From JAKALD01 sp963817785 (GTDB taxonomy: Bacteria; Pseudomonadota; Gammaproteobacteria; Burkholderiales; SG8-39): a stretch of DNA of 64,000 nucleotides. A program made the position numbers and the translations under genes. Numbering within the stretch: the stretch's first letter is position 1; every line of letters starts with the position of its first letter. Shown piece after piece: positions 54,032 through 63,676 of this stretch. The notes under the pieces are model-generated. The model was not told the origin of the DNA. It worked only from the letters and a program-made list of their open reading frames with translations, and ran no database searches. The DNA lies in NCBI GenBank assembly GCA_963817785.1, contig CAWFPL010000007.1, positions 310,001 through 374,000 on the forward strand, in the 5' to 3' direction.

Positions 54032-55240
54032 ATGCAATTCAGCACTCGTCAGCCGCGTGAGCTGGTCGCGGATCTCGAAGCAAGCAGCGGCCTGGTAAGC
54101 CTCGTACGCGAGGCCTCGAGCGCACATGAGGTGTTCGAGCGCGACTACGGGGCGCCGATCGAGGCGCTCGCGGACTGGGTGCAGGCGCTGCCGGCCTGTC
54201 GTGAGCATCACTGCGACCCGGGCGGGCTTCTGCGTTACGCCTTGCAGGCCGGCTACTACGCGTTGCGACTCGCAGACGGCGTGGTCTTCGGCGCCGAGAG
54301 CGGGGCGGAAGCCCGCAGAGTTATCGAAATCGAGAGCCGGCGCGCGGCATTTCTCGCGGCGCTCGGTTCGAGCGTCGTGCTTGCGCACCAGAACCTGGCG
54401 GTGTGCTCGCGCGACGGCGAGGTGTGGTCAGAGTTTTCTCGGCCCCTGGCACTCGCGCGCTGGGTGAGTGAGCGGGGTGGATCCTACTCATTCAATTGGC
54501 GTGACGATCGCACCGAGCTGCCGCGTGCCCTCATCCTATGGCTCGCGGGAAAGTTCGTCGCGCCCTTTTTGGGTGGCCTGAGGCGCGACGTGGCGTATGC
54601 CACCATGGCGGCGCTGTGCCCACATAGCGCCCCGCAAGGTGCGCCGCCGCCGCTGGAGCGCATCGTGCGCCAAGCGCTCGCGAGTTCTGTGGAAGTCGCT
54701 CAACGGGCGCAACGCGCTCGCTATGCGCGGCCGACCCAGGTCGCGGTGCCGAGTGCGGCAGAGGTCGCGGCGCACGTGCCAGAAGGCCCAGCAGCGCCAA
54801 TCCAGGACTCGTACCCTGAAGCGAAGCACGAAGCCCTGCGGCGCGCACGGCCCCCCGAACCCGCGGAGCGCCAGACAAGGCCCGACGGCGCGGCACCGGG
54901 AGCGCAGGGCGCAAAGCCGGGACCGGCGCAATCGGAGCTCCATCTCGAGGGCGGCGTGAGCGAGCCTCTGGCGCCGCTACCCGCGTCAATGCGAGAGCTG
55001 CTGGACGTGCTGGCAGAGGACATCCGCACGAAGGAGAACGTGCGCAAGCGCGTGCGCTGGGATGACAGCGGCTGGCTCGTGATCGACCAGAATCTCCTCG
55101 GCGGCTATGGCATGGGCCCTGCGGCGGGCGTGGCCGCGACGCTCAAAAAGGCCAAGCTCGCCCGCGAGGGCAACGGTCGTACGCTCCACATCGTGGCGAG
55201 GATCGGCGAGCTCATTTTGCCGCGCTCGGAGGCGGCCTGA
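54032..55240 (+). CDS. MobH-family relaxase-like protein (TraI_2)
   Basis: 402 aa. The N-terminal third has WVQALPACREHHCDPGGLLR followed by YALQAGYYALRLADG, the HH-GGLL signature of TraI_2/MobH relaxases of SXT-type elements. The His usually after GGLL (GGLLxH) is Tyr here. A Pro/Ala-rich linker (about 255-320) leads to a C-terminal TraI_2_C-like winged domain (WLVIDQNLLGGYG). MobH proteins nick oriT. This one is shorter than usual. It lies directly before traD. Confidence 0.78.
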   Translation: MQFSTRQPRELVADLEASSGLVSLVREASSAHEVFERDYGAPIEALADWVQALPACREHHCDPGGLLRYALQAGYYALRLADGVVFGAESGAEARRVIEIESRRAAFLAALGSSVVLAHQNLAVCSRDGEVWSEFSRPLALARWVSERGGSYSFNWRDDRTELPRALILWLAGKFVAPFLGGLRRDVAYATMAALCPHSAPQGAPPPLERIVRQALASSVEVAQRAQRARYARPTQVAVPSAAEVAAHVPEGPAAPIQDSYPEAKHEALRRARPPEPAERQTRPDGAAPGAQGAKPGPAQSELHLEGGVSEPLAPLPASMRELLDVLAEDIRTKENVRKRVRWDDSGWLVIDQNLLGGYGMGPAAGVAATLKKAKLAREGNGRTLHIVARIGELILPRSEAA

Positions 55241-55241
55241 G

Positions 55242-57080
55242 GTGGCGCAGCGCATTCAAGACATGTGGCGTCCGGCCTACGAGCAGTGGGCGGCGCTGGG
55301 CTGGGCGGTCGCGGCCCTGGTCGTATGCGTCGCGACCATTCCCTATCGGCCGATCGTCGCCCTGGTGTGCGCGCTGTTTGCCGCTTGGCGCGGCGCGCAG
55401 GCCGCAGGGATGTACCGCTTTCGCCTTGCGATCAGCGGGCAGCGGCTCGCTCGTGTGCCGCCCGAGCAGATGCTGGAGAAGACCGCTATGGCGCTCGGCC
55501 GGCAGCGTGGCCTGTGGCTCGGCCGCGGCTTTGCGTGGACCCCGCAGCATGCGCAGCTCGCGCGCCAGTTTACGGATCGCAACCCGGGCGAGATTCCGAT
55601 GCTCCCGGAATGGCTACCGCGCATCGTGCGTAAGCTCCTGCTGCCAAGCGACGCGATCCTGGATCCGCATGTGACGCAGGGCGCTTCCTGGCTCCACGGA
55701 TTGGGCAGCGAGCGGGACCTCTTTCTGCCTTTGTCCGCGCTGCCCGGGCACACGTTGATCGTTGGTACGACCCGCTCGGGCAAGACCAGGCTCTACGAGC
55801 TCTTGACCTTCCAGGTGATCCACGCCGAGGCGACCCTGCTCGTGATCGATCCGAAGGGCGACGCCGACTGGGAGCGGCGCCTGCGCGCCGAATGCGAGCG
55901 CTGCGGCAGGGACTTCCTGTATTTCCATCTTGCGTTTCCATCACAGTCGATTCGGATCAATCCGCTTGCGAGCTGGAACAATCCTTCCGAGATCGCCTCG
56001 CGTATTTCGCAACTGCTCGCGGGCGAAGCGGGCGGGGACGGCTTTGTCGACTTCGCCGACTCGACGATCTCCCGGATCGTGAACGGCCAGGTGATGGTCG
56101 GTGAACGCCCGAGCCTGAAGTCGATCAAGCATTACGTCGAGCACGGCGTGGGAGAGCTCCTTGAGCGGTGCTTTCAGAAGTGGTTCGTGCCGCGCGAGGG
56201 CCCGAACTGGGACGCAGCGCTTGCGCCATACATCCAGAAGGCACCCTCCAGGGTGCACGCGATGGCCGCGTACTACGCCGAGCGCTACGTGCGGGGCACG
56301 GGCGATTCGGACGAGGCGATCGACGGCCTAATCACCATTCTGCACTACGACAAGGACTGGTTCTCGCGGGTCATCGTGAGGCTCGTGCCGCTGCTTCAGC
56401 GCCTCGCGACCGGAGAGCTCGGCGAGCTGCTCTCGCCGGACGTGGCCGACCTCGACGATGCGCGTCCAGTGTACACGATGGAAAAAATCGTGAGCGGCAG
56501 AAAGGTGCTCTACATCGGGGCCGATATGCTCTCGAACAAGCTGGTCGGTTCGGCCGTGCTCTCGATGCTCCTTGCGGATCTCGCCGCGGTGGCGGGGGCG
56601 ATGTACAACTTCGGCGGCAAGCAGGACGTGTATCTGTTCGTCGACGAGGCGGCCGAGGCGGTGAACGAGCAATTGATCCAGATCCAGAACAAGGGCGGGA
56701 TGGCCGGATTTCGCGTGTTCCTCGCGACGCAGACTTGTGCGGACTTCGAGGCACGATTGGGCAAGCGCGCGAAGGCCACGCAGGTTTTTGGCAACACGAA
56801 CAACGTCATCGCCTTGAGGCTGCGCGATCACGACACCGCAAAGATGATCTCGGAGCTCTTTGGGGAAACGACGCTCTCGAAGATGAACGTCTCGCACAGC
56901 TCCGGATCACACACCGAGGCGCTCGCGATCGAGTTCAAGGGCACTGTGAGCCGCACACTCAAGGAAGAGCGCGCGGCGCTCGTGGGCGCGGATGTACTGA
57001 TGCGCCTTCCGAATCTTCAGTATTTCGCGATGGTTGCCGGGGGAAACATCGTGAAGGGGCGATTGCCCGTCATCACGTAA
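55242..57080 (+). CDS. traD: Type IV coupling protein TraD
   Basis: 612 aa from a GTG at 55242, 1 nt after the relaxase stop. Two N-terminal membrane helices (about 20-60), Walker A in VGTTRSGKTRLYEL, DPKGDADWERRL, Walker B in VYLFVDEAAEAVN, and FLATQTCADFEARLG. It is a hexameric ATPase that brings the relaxase-DNA complex to the secretion channel. MobH-TraD adjacency is as in SXT and IncA/C. Confidence 0.93.
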   Translation: MAQRIQDMWRPAYEQWAALGWAVAALVVCVATIPYRPIVALVCALFAAWRGAQAAGMYRFRLAISGQRLARVPPEQMLEKTAMALGRQRGLWLGRGFAWTPQHAQLARQFTDRNPGEIPMLPEWLPRIVRKLLLPSDAILDPHVTQGASWLHGLGSERDLFLPLSALPGHTLIVGTTRSGKTRLYELLTFQVIHAEATLLVIDPKGDADWERRLRAECERCGRDFLYFHLAFPSQSIRINPLASWNNPSEIASRISQLLAGEAGGDGFVDFADSTISRIVNGQVMVGERPSLKSIKHYVEHGVGELLERCFQKWFVPREGPNWDAALAPYIQKAPSRVHAMAAYYAERYVRGTGDSDEAIDGLITILHYDKDWFSRVIVRLVPLLQRLATGELGELLSPDVADLDDARPVYTMEKIVSGRKVLYIGADMLSNKLVGSAVLSMLLADLAAVAGAMYNFGGKQDVYLFVDEAAEAVNEQLIQIQNKGGMAGFRVFLATQTCADFEARLGKRAKATQVFGNTNNVIALRLRDHDTAKMISELFGETTLSKMNVSHSSGSHTEALAIEFKGTVSRTLKEERAALVGADVLMRLPNLQYFAMVAGGNIVKGRLPVIT

Positions 57081-57097
57081 CTGGAGCGCGAGGCACC

Positions 57098-57640
57098 ATG
57101 CGAGAGCAACACCGGGCAAATAGCAAAATTTTGGGGCAGGCCTTACGCGCCATCGGCGCGCACGCGAGCGCGCAGCGCGCGTTCACGCTGTACCCCAACG
57201 TGGAGGCCGCGGCCGGGCGGCTCATTCAGTTCCTGACCGAGCGCTTCCCGGGCCGCAGCGAAGCCTTCGTGCACGAGTGCCTGAGGAGCGCGTTCCGGGC
57301 GCTTGCCGAGGCGAGAGCGGCGAACGGCGGCGGCGAAGCCCTGGCGTTTCTCACGGCGCTAGTGGCCGATGCGCATGAGGTGGTCAAAAAGCGCGTCGGC
57401 GTGGACAACGGCCACGGCTTCACCTTCTGGGTCCCGTTCGAGGAACCGTTTAGCGAGTTTCTCGCGCGCTTGGGCAAGCGCCCCGACACGGTGGAGCTCG
57501 TGGTGCTCGATGAGCCCGTGCCAGGCGCGATCAACGAACGCACGGCTGCCGCGATGCTGGCGGTGCGCATCATGCCAGCGGCCGACGCCGACCGAGTTTG
57601 CGAGACCTATCTCGCATGCCGCTCGCAAGCGGCGGCGTAG
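57098..57640 (+). CDS. ICE protein of unknown function
   Basis: 180 aa, soluble. It has AGRLIQFLTERFPGRSEAFV, a Gly/Ala stretch and FTFWVPFEEPFSEFLARLGK. It is located between traD and a DUF4400-like gene, the same place as a small conserved gene in SXT-like elements. I recognise no domain. Confidence 0.7.
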   Translation: MREQHRANSKILGQALRAIGAHASAQRAFTLYPNVEAAAGRLIQFLTERFPGRSEAFVHECLRSAFRALAEARAANGGGEALAFLTALVADAHEVVKKRVGVDNGHGFTFWVPFEEPFSEFLARLGKRPDTVELVVLDEPVPGAINERTAAAMLAVRIMPAADADRVCETYLACRSQAAA

Positions 57641-57649
57641 AGGTTCACC

Positions 57650-58273
57650 GTGGCCGCGCAAAGCCGATTCGGGCAGCACGTGCTCCTGTGGCTGCTGCTT
57701 CCGGTGGTGCTGGTCGTCGCCGTGCCCGCTATTCCGGACCCTGGCATCGCGAGAATTGCGCCTGAGGAGATCGCGGGCAACACGCGCCTGCTTGGGGCCC
57801 AGGCGAATAACGCGGCGATGCTGCGGGCGCGCGCGCTCTTTCAACGCGTCGCCGTACGCTCGGGGCTGCTCGCCTGGTCGTTTGCGACCTTCGCACCAGT
57901 GAGCTCCAGCCGCGTGAGGATCGCCCCGGGGCGCCGCGCAGCGACCGCCTACCTGCGGCGCGTGTGGTGGACCGTGTACAAAGGGTGCTACCGCTTTGAG
58001 ATTGCCACGAGCTGGTTGATGGCAACGGGATTGGTCGTCGCGGCTGCGTTTCTGGATGGAACGGTGCGCCGACGCATCAAGTCTTTTGAGTTTGGGTACT
58101 CCAATCCCGTGGCGTTCCACCTCTCGGCCCACGGCCTGGTCGGCCTGTCCGGGCTGTTATTCGCGCTTCCGTTTGTTCCCTTCGGGATCCAGCAGTGGGC
58201 CTGGCCCCTTTTGATCGTGGGGCTCGCGTTCGGTGCGTGGAAGGCTGCGGAGTCCTACCAGGCGGGCGCCTGA
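57650..58273 (+). CDS. DUF4400-like ICE membrane protein
   Basis: 207 aa from a GTG at 57650. Four membrane segments: VLLWLLLPVVLVVAVPA, an internal SWLMATGLVVAAAFLDG, LVGLSGLLFALPFVPF and a last WPLLIVGLAFGAW. GTVRRRIKSFEFGYSNPVAFHLSAHG, given as RRRIKSFEFGYSNP, recalls DUF4400 proteins found beside traD in conjugative elements. Role unproven. Confidence 0.7.
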   Translation: MAAQSRFGQHVLLWLLLPVVLVVAVPAIPDPGIARIAPEEIAGNTRLLGAQANNAAMLRARALFQRVAVRSGLLAWSFATFAPVSSSRVRIAPGRRAATAYLRRVWWTVYKGCYRFEIATSWLMATGLVVAAAFLDGTVRRRIKSFEFGYSNPVAFHLSAHGLVGLSGLLFALPFVPFGIQQWAWPLLIVGLAFGAWKAAESYQAGA

Positions 58274-58758
58274 ACACTGCTGAAGGTCGGCGCGCCACCG
58301 GACATTATGTCCGGTGCTGTGGATAAATCACTCCTATTTGGATAGTGATGCACACAGAAACAAGGCATTAGTTTTTTGCGGAAGCTGACGCGCAGCCTAC
58401 CAAGCGATGCTGTGCAGCGCAAAAGCGCGTCGGCGTGACAGCCTGCGCGAAGCTTGCGTTTGCGTGGGCCACGGGCCGGAGTGCGGGAAGTGTCGAGGTG
58501 GTGCCGCCAAAGGGGCGAGCTGCGCATCAAACCCGTTCCCACGGCCTCAGCAAGCTTCTGCTGCGCGCTCCCGAGCTTGAGGCCAACGGTCGCTCGAGCG
58601 CCCGGCGCGATGATCCCCTCCACCATGAATGAACGGGCTTCCCGCGCGATGGGGTGAACCGCGGAAAGTGCAAAAAAACACGCGCGATTCACAAATGAGG
58701 GCGCGGCGCCGACGGCGATCATAGCCCTGCGTCGAATGCACAACGGAACGCGCTCACG
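58274..58758. other. Large intergenic region with palindrome
   Basis: 485 nt between the DUF4400-like gene and virB8. At 58296-58316 CACCGGACAT and ATGTCCGGTG form a perfect 10-bp inverted repeat around one T. ATCACT/AGTGAT arms follow at about 58327-58349. The leftward open frame here has no protein-like features. The region could hold the virB promoter with an operator, or oriT. Confidence 0.45.
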
Positions 58759-59424
58759 ATGCACGAATCTACGTCACCGAAGCCAAATGCCGCCCGCCGT
58801 CGCTGGTTCGAGGTGTTCGGTGGTGTCCAAGTAGCGAACACCCGCCTCACGATTATCGCGCTGCTGCTTGGCGCAATCGCGCTCGCCGAGGCAGGCGCCA
58901 TCGCGATGATGGCGCCGCTCAAGACCGTCGTGCCGTACGTGATCCGCGTGGACAAGGCAGGGGGCGTGTCGGCGCTTGCCGCCGCGGCGCAGCGTTTTCG
59001 CCCCGATCAAAACCAAATCGCCTATGGGCTGGCGCGCTGGGTGACTAACATGCTCACGCTCGATCGCTATCTCACGGGCGATTCTAAGCACAACAACGTG
59101 CTCGACGCCTACCTCGACACGCGCGGCCTGGCGGCGCGCGAGTTCGACCAGTGGTTCCGCCAAGCCCAGCCCCTCAAGTCCGTGCGCGAAGATCCGAGCC
59201 TCACGCGTGTCGTACACATTCGCAACTGGGCGCAGGTGCAAGACGGCGAAATGATTTTCCGGGTGGAAACCGTGAGGCGTTCGATGAAGGAAAAGCCCGT
59301 CACGAAGCACCTGCAGATCGCCATCCACTACATCGTGGTGCCGCCTCAAACGCAGGAGCAGATCATGGCGAATCCGCTCGGGCTTTACGTCACGGACTTC
59401 GCCATCACGGAGGATCTGAGCTGA
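58759..59424 (+). CDS. VirB8-like T4SS inner-membrane protein
   Basis: 221 aa. One membrane helix (about 32-55), then a periplasmic VirB8/TrbF domain: PYVIRVDKAGGVSAL, YLTGDSKHNNVLDAYL, VHIRNWAQVQDGEMIFRVET. VirB8 is an assembly factor of the type IV secretion channel. First gene of the virB8-9-10-1 set; its stop overlaps virB9. Confidence 0.9.
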   Translation: MHESTSPKPNAARRRWFEVFGGVQVANTRLTIIALLLGAIALAEAGAIAMMAPLKTVVPYVIRVDKAGGVSALAAAAQRFRPDQNQIAYGLARWVTNMLTLDRYLTGDSKHNNVLDAYLDTRGLAAREFDQWFRQAQPLKSVREDPSLTRVVHIRNWAQVQDGEMIFRVETVRRSMKEKPVTKHLQIAIHYIVVPPQTQEQIMANPLGLYVTDFAITEDLS

Positions 59425-60281
59425 TGCGCGCCGTTTCAGTCCTCGCCGCACTAGCGCTTGGGCTCGCAGCCTCCGGCCCCACACTCGCTGCCGTGCATCG
59501 CTCACATCGTGACGCGCCGCTGCCGGGCGAGGCACCTGTGGCGCTCTGGCCGCAGGCAGACACTTCCCTCGCCGAGCCCGGCAAGACGAAGCTGGTGACG
59601 TTCGTCTTTGGTCCGAACGACACCTACACCATCCTGTGCCTGCCGGGGGCGGTCACCGACATCGACCTGCGCCCGAGCGAACGGGTCCTCGCGCTTGCGC
59701 TCGGAGACAGCGTTCAATGGCAAGCGGAAAAAAAGGGCTCGCATCTGTTTCTGCGCCCGCTTCGGGCAGGGCTATTCACCTCGGCCACGCTCGTCACGAG
59801 CGAGCGTACTTACGAGATGACGTTGCACTCGAGCGGCCCGGGCGGCACGTGGTACCAGCGCGTGAACTGGCGCTACCCCAACCTCGTCGTGATCGAGAGA
59901 AGCCAGGCGGCGCTTGCGCTCGCGGAAGGGCAGGGGAAAGCGAAGCACGCGCACGCGCATGTCGACGTAGGCCCGGCGCCACAGGGCATCCCAGTGGCTC
60001 GGCTCAACTTCAACTACACCGTGACGGGCGAAGCGCCCTTTCGGCCGACGCAGGTCTTCGACGATGGCACCTTCACGTACATCCGCTTCGGGCACAAACC
60101 GCAAGAGATGCCGGCGCTGTTCGTAGAAACTCCAGACGGGCGTGACGAGCTTGCCGTGTACAACTTCGAGCCAAGCGATCCCGCTAACCCGAGCAGAGCA
60201 CTCATCAAGGTGCAGCGGCTGTTCTACCGAGCGGTACTCAAGCTGGGCGGCGAAGAAGTACGAATCGCGCGTAACCGGTGA
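59424..60281 (+). CDS. VirB9/TrbG-like T4SS outer-core protein
   Basis: 285 aa with a signal peptide cut near TLA. The N-domain has KLVTFVFGPNDTYTILCLPG; the C-terminal CagX domain has NYTVTGEAPFRPTQVFDDGT, FTYIRFG and LFYRAVLKLGGEEV. It forms the periplasmic and outer-membrane part of the channel with VirB7 and VirB10. A start 4 nt inside the virB8 stop indicates coupling. Confidence 0.9.
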   Translation: MRAVSVLAALALGLAASGPTLAAVHRSHRDAPLPGEAPVALWPQADTSLAEPGKTKLVTFVFGPNDTYTILCLPGAVTDIDLRPSERVLALALGDSVQWQAEKKGSHLFLRPLRAGLFTSATLVTSERTYEMTLHSSGPGGTWYQRVNWRYPNLVVIERSQAALALAEGQGKAKHAHAHVDVGPAPQGIPVARLNFNYTVTGEAPFRPTQVFDDGTFTYIRFGHKPQEMPALFVETPDGRDELAVYNFEPSDPANPSRALIKVQRLFYRAVLKLGGEEVRIARNR

Positions 60282-61534
60282 GCGCAATGCCAGGCAATCT
60301 CGATTCGATCCGTGCCGGCAGAGGGTTGCTTCCGAAGAACCTGCATTGGTTCATCGTCGCAGCCGTGCTCGCCGGTATGGTCGTCGCACTCGCCCTCAAT
60401 TCCAACCATCAGGGTGCGACGCAGGCGGCGAAGCGCTCTCAGGCGCGACGCAACGAGGCTGCGGCGCTCGCGAAGCAGGCCCCGGACGTGAACGCAATGA
60501 TCGACGAGGGTGCACAACAGCTCGAGCCGCCGAAGCCCAAGAAGCAGGCGCCAAATCTCACGGTACCGGCCCTCTCGCAGGGCAGGGTCGGCCAAGAGAT
60601 CAACGCGGCATCCAACGGGGTGGCCCCTGGCGCCGCTCAAGGGTACGCCCAAGGGGTCCGGGCCACCAGCCCGATTATCGTTCTGAGCGCTGAGGAGAAG
60701 CCGAGCGCTCCGCCGCAGGCCTCGGAACGGAATCTCCTCATGCACCAACTTCTTCAGAAGCCCCAGCCGCCGGCGTTGTCACCAGAGGACAGGCAGGTCC
60801 TTGCCTCCGAGGGGCACGCCAACGCGCCGATGAGGCCCGCGGCGGCACGCGGCACACCAGGCTATCTGGGCCAGGCCGAGCGCAACGAGGCGTGGTACAA
60901 GCGCGCGGCCGACGCGCAGCGCGATCAATCGCTCGTGCCGATCGGGCTCAATCCGGCGGTTGCGCCTTACACCATCGTCCAGGGTACGCCGATCCCCGCG
61001 GTCATCGTCAGCGGGATCGACAGCGATCTTCCGGGCCGGGTGATCGCGCGAACGACCGAGGACATGTACGACAGCGTGAGCGGGAACACTCTCCTTATTC
61101 CGGCCGGCTCGCTCGTGTACGGCGAGTACAACAACTCCGTTGTGATGGAGCAGGATAGGCTCGCCGTGGCGTTCAACAGGATCGTGTTTCCGAACGGCGC
61201 GGGCGTGACGTTGGGGGCCATGCCGGGCATCGGCCAGGCCGGCAAGGCGGGTGTGCCGGGAGCGGTCGACAATCACTTCTGGAAGATCTTCGGTTCCTCG
61301 ATGCTGATCGCCGGGGTCACGGCGCTCGTCGAGCCGCGCAACGTCACCAACAACATCTACCTCTCCGGGGGCTCCAGCCCAGACGCCGCGGGGCAGTCGC
61401 TCGTCGACATCACGCGCCAGATCGAGCAACGGAACACACTCATCCCGCCAACCGTGGAAGTCGCCGCTGGGCAGCGGTTCAACATCATCGTGCAACGGGA
61501 TCTGACGCTTGCGCCGTACGGGGGCTCGAGATGA
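60278..61534 (+). CDS. VirB10/TrbI-like T4SS protein
   Basis: 418 aa from a GTG at 60278 (an ATG at 60287 is possible). One helix (about 24-40), a Pro/Ala-rich periplasmic spacer and the TrbI core: YTIVQGTPIPAVIVSGIDSD, LPGRVIARTTEDMYDS, LLIPAGSLVYGEYNN and AAGQRFNIIVQRDL. VirB10 spans both membranes and senses coupling-protein energy. It overlaps virB9 by 4 nt and virB1 by 4 nt. Confidence 0.93.
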   Translation: MSAMPGNLDSIRAGRGLLPKNLHWFIVAAVLAGMVVALALNSNHQGATQAAKRSQARRNEAAALAKQAPDVNAMIDEGAQQLEPPKPKKQAPNLTVPALSQGRVGQEINAASNGVAPGAAQGYAQGVRATSPIIVLSAEEKPSAPPQASERNLLMHQLLQKPQPPALSPEDRQVLASEGHANAPMRPAAARGTPGYLGQAERNEAWYKRAADAQRDQSLVPIGLNPAVAPYTIVQGTPIPAVIVSGIDSDLPGRVIARTTEDMYDSVSGNTLLIPAGSLVYGEYNNSVVMEQDRLAVAFNRIVFPNGAGVTLGAMPGIGQAGKAGVPGAVDNHFWKIFGSSMLIAGVTALVEPRNVTNNIYLSGGSSPDAAGQSLVDITRQIEQRNTLIPPTVEVAAGQRFNIIVQRDLTLAPYGGSR

Positions 61535-62103
61535 TGCTGTCCGCGGTTTACCTCAGCGCCTATTACGCGGCGTGCGCGCCGCAAATCGGGCGCTCGACGA
61601 TCGCGGCGATCGTGCAGGTGGAGTCGGGCGGTGATCCATGGGCGATCAACGACAACACGGACAAGCGTCGTTGGCAGGCTCGGAGCTATGCGGAGGCCGT
61701 GGCGATCGCGCAAACGCTGGTTCGTCTCGGGCACAGCGTCGATATGGGCCTTGCCCAGGTCAATAGCCGCAACCTCGCGCACGTGGGCATGAGCGTGAGT
61801 GAAGTGTTCGAGCCATGCCGAAACCTGAGAGCCGCTGCACGGATTCTCGAGGACTGCTACATGCCGGCCGCGAACAGGTTCGGGCCCGGCCAGCGCGCGC
61901 TCGTGCACGCGCTCAGTTGCTACAACACGGGAAGCCTGTACGCCGGGAAGGGCTACGTTGGCCAAGTACTCGCGGCGGCGGGCGCCGCTCCCGTGCTGCG
62001 CAAACTCGCGCACGCGGAGCTGCGCGGCGCCACGCCGCGAGCGTGGATCTCTCGAGAGCCCGTTGTGCGCTGGAAGATGAAGAGGGATTGGAGGGTGTTC
62101 TGA
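61531..62103 (+). CDS. VirB1-like lytic transglycosylase
   Basis: 190 aa. The SLT fold has the catalytic Glu in AAIVQVESGGDPWAIND, then VDMGLAQVNSRN and ALSCYNTGSLYAGKGYV. No evident signal peptide. It opens peptidoglycan for the T4SS. It lies after virB10, unlike the first place of virB1 in Agrobacterium. Confidence 0.9.
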   Translation: MMLSAVYLSAYYAACAPQIGRSTIAAIVQVESGGDPWAINDNTDKRRWQARSYAEAVAIAQTLVRLGHSVDMGLAQVNSRNLAHVGMSVSEVFEPCRNLRAAARILEDCYMPAANRFGPGQRALVHALSCYNTGSLYAGKGYVGQVLAAAGAAPVLRKLAHAELRGATPRAWISREPVVRWKMKRDWRVF

Positions 62104-62918
62104 TGGCTGAGTTACGGGAGCAGAGGAAAGCAATCGAACCCCCCGCGGCGAATGACGCCAACACCGCGACCCAGAAGGCACACGCGCGGGCGGAGCCGAG
62201 CGCACCCGATTCGCGTCGACGGCGCCTGATGTGGTTCGTGATGGGGAGCGCCGTCGCCGTCGCGCTTTTCATGACGGTCGCCGGACGCGTGATGAAGGGG
62301 CATCGGAGCCCGGCCGCGAGTGACCTTGACATGGCGCCGGCGGCGTTACCCGCACCCGGCGATCAAGAGCTACCGGGCCTCGCGCAGGGGCAGCCGAACA
62401 CCGGAGCGCACGCGAGTACGCGAGAAGCCCCACAGCCTAGTCCGGGGCTGCACGGCGCGAGTGCCCCGGCGCTGAATCAGGCGTACGACATGGGGCAGCT
62501 CCCCGCGAACGTGCCGGCAGGGGCAAGCACGCCGCCTGCGCCCGCTCGGCTTCAAAGCCTGCCCGGCCTAGGGCAGGTGCTTGGCTTGCCGGCGCCGGCC
62601 GGCCCCGCCACGCCGTCGAACGCGAAGGCTGCACTCGCCGCGGGGGCAGGGGGGCAGCAGCGTAGCGCTTCGCCCCCCAAAGCCGCTGCCAAGAGTGGCG
62701 CCACGGGCACAAGCGGCGCCGTGCGCGCGGGTGAGTACAACGCCCGAGCGAGACCCGCGCCGAAGGGTGAGGCAGAGGCAGACAAGCACCGCGTGCCCAA
62801 GGCACACGCGAGGCCAAGAATCAGACGTGTCGCTACGGCGCTGCGGCGGCATATCGATCGGAGCTCGCGCGGCAACCCCGTGACCAAGTTAGAGAGCATC
62901 GGGATCAGCGAGGAGTAA
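62103..62918 (+). CDS. Single-helix, Pro/Ala-rich ICE protein
   Basis: 271 aa. One membrane helix at about 43-62 (LMWFVMGSAVAVALFMTVAG), then a low-complexity periplasmic region rich in Ala, Pro, Gly and a basic end. The layout is that of a VirB10- or TonB-like spanning protein, but no domain is seen. It overlaps the virB1 stop by 1 nt. Confidence 0.65.
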   Translation: MAELREQRKAIEPPAANDANTATQKAHARAEPSAPDSRRRRLMWFVMGSAVAVALFMTVAGRVMKGHRSPAASDLDMAPAALPAPGDQELPGLAQGQPNTGAHASTREAPQPSPGLHGASAPALNQAYDMGQLPANVPAGASTPPAPARLQSLPGLGQVLGLPAPAGPATPSNAKAALAAGAGGQQRSASPPKAAAKSGATGTSGAVRAGEYNARARPAPKGEAEADKHRVPKAHARPRIRRVATALRRHIDRSSRGNPVTKLESIGISEE

Positions 62919-62923
62919 CGCAC

Positions 62924-63676
62924 ATGGCAGAGCAAAGCTACGCCTATGCAAAGCGGGCCGCGAAGGCCCTGATGGTGCTGCGAGGGCTTTCGATTCGGGG
63001 GGTGAGCGCGTCGACCGGGATCGGCGAACCCGTGCTCACGTGGTTTCGGGGCAACCGGGCAGACGCGGCGCTCTCGGAGGACTCGTTTGAAGGGTTCTTC
63101 GCGCACCTGGGCGTGGTCGCGACCGAGGAAGGGGCGCGGCTCGCGCCGACCCGGGTGCACTACCTGCACCTCAACGCGGGCATTTTCCGGCGCCACGTGG
63201 GGCTGTTTCGCCTGCTCGTGCCGCTCATGGACGGGTCGAAGGCACGGGTGCTACCCAAGCACCGCAAGTGCGTGCCGGTCCTCGTGAAGGGCAAAAGCGT
63301 GCGGCTTGTCCCGCTCGTGAAGGGCGGTGTGTTCGGCGCAGTCCTGCTCGCGAAGTTTGGCCTCACGCCTGCGGCGCCATCCGATGATCAAACGCGCTCG
63401 CCGCTACCTGCGTACTGCCTCGAGCTACTGCTCACTGCTCAGGCGAAGCGGCGCTACTTCGATCTGATTTGCAACGGCAAGACGCAGCACGAATCGGTCG
63501 AACTGCTTCGCATGGCGGCCCTTGAGCGCGACATTACGCTCACCGAAATCCTGGGCGCGGTGCTGCGGGGAAGGCGCGCCGATTCGGCGGACGATGGCGC
63601 GGGCTGCAGCCTGGACGCCCAACCGAGGCTTCTGCGCCTCGTGCCGGCTCATTTCGACGAGCGGGTGGCGGCATGA
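62924..63676 (+). CDS. ICE protein of unknown function
   Basis: 250 aa, soluble. The first 60 residues look like a helix-turn-helix or phage-repressor fold (ALMVLRGLSIRGVSASTGIG, EPVLTWFRGNR). The rest has LLTAQAKRRYFDLICNGKTQ and an Arg-rich loop. Possibly a DNA-binding regulator of the tra region; this is weak. Coupled to the next gene by ATGA. Confidence 0.6.
   Translation: MAEQSYAYAKRAAKALMVLRGLSIRGVSASTGIGEPVLTWFRGNRADAALSEDSFEGFFAHLGVVATEEGARLAPTRVHYLHLNAGIFRRHVGLFRLLVPLMDGSKARVLPKHRKCVPVLVKGKSVRLVPLVKGGVFGAVLLAKFGLTPAAPSDDQTRSPLPAYCLELLLTAQAKRRYFDLICNGKTQHESVELLRMAALERDITLTEILGAVLRGRRADSADDGAGCSLDAQPRLLRLVPAHFDERVAA

Noticed and set aside
58255..58764. 169-codon leftward open frame in the gap before virB8
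   Set aside because: Low-complexity basic composition, antisense to the tra direction, no recognisable domain and it covers a perfect palindrome.
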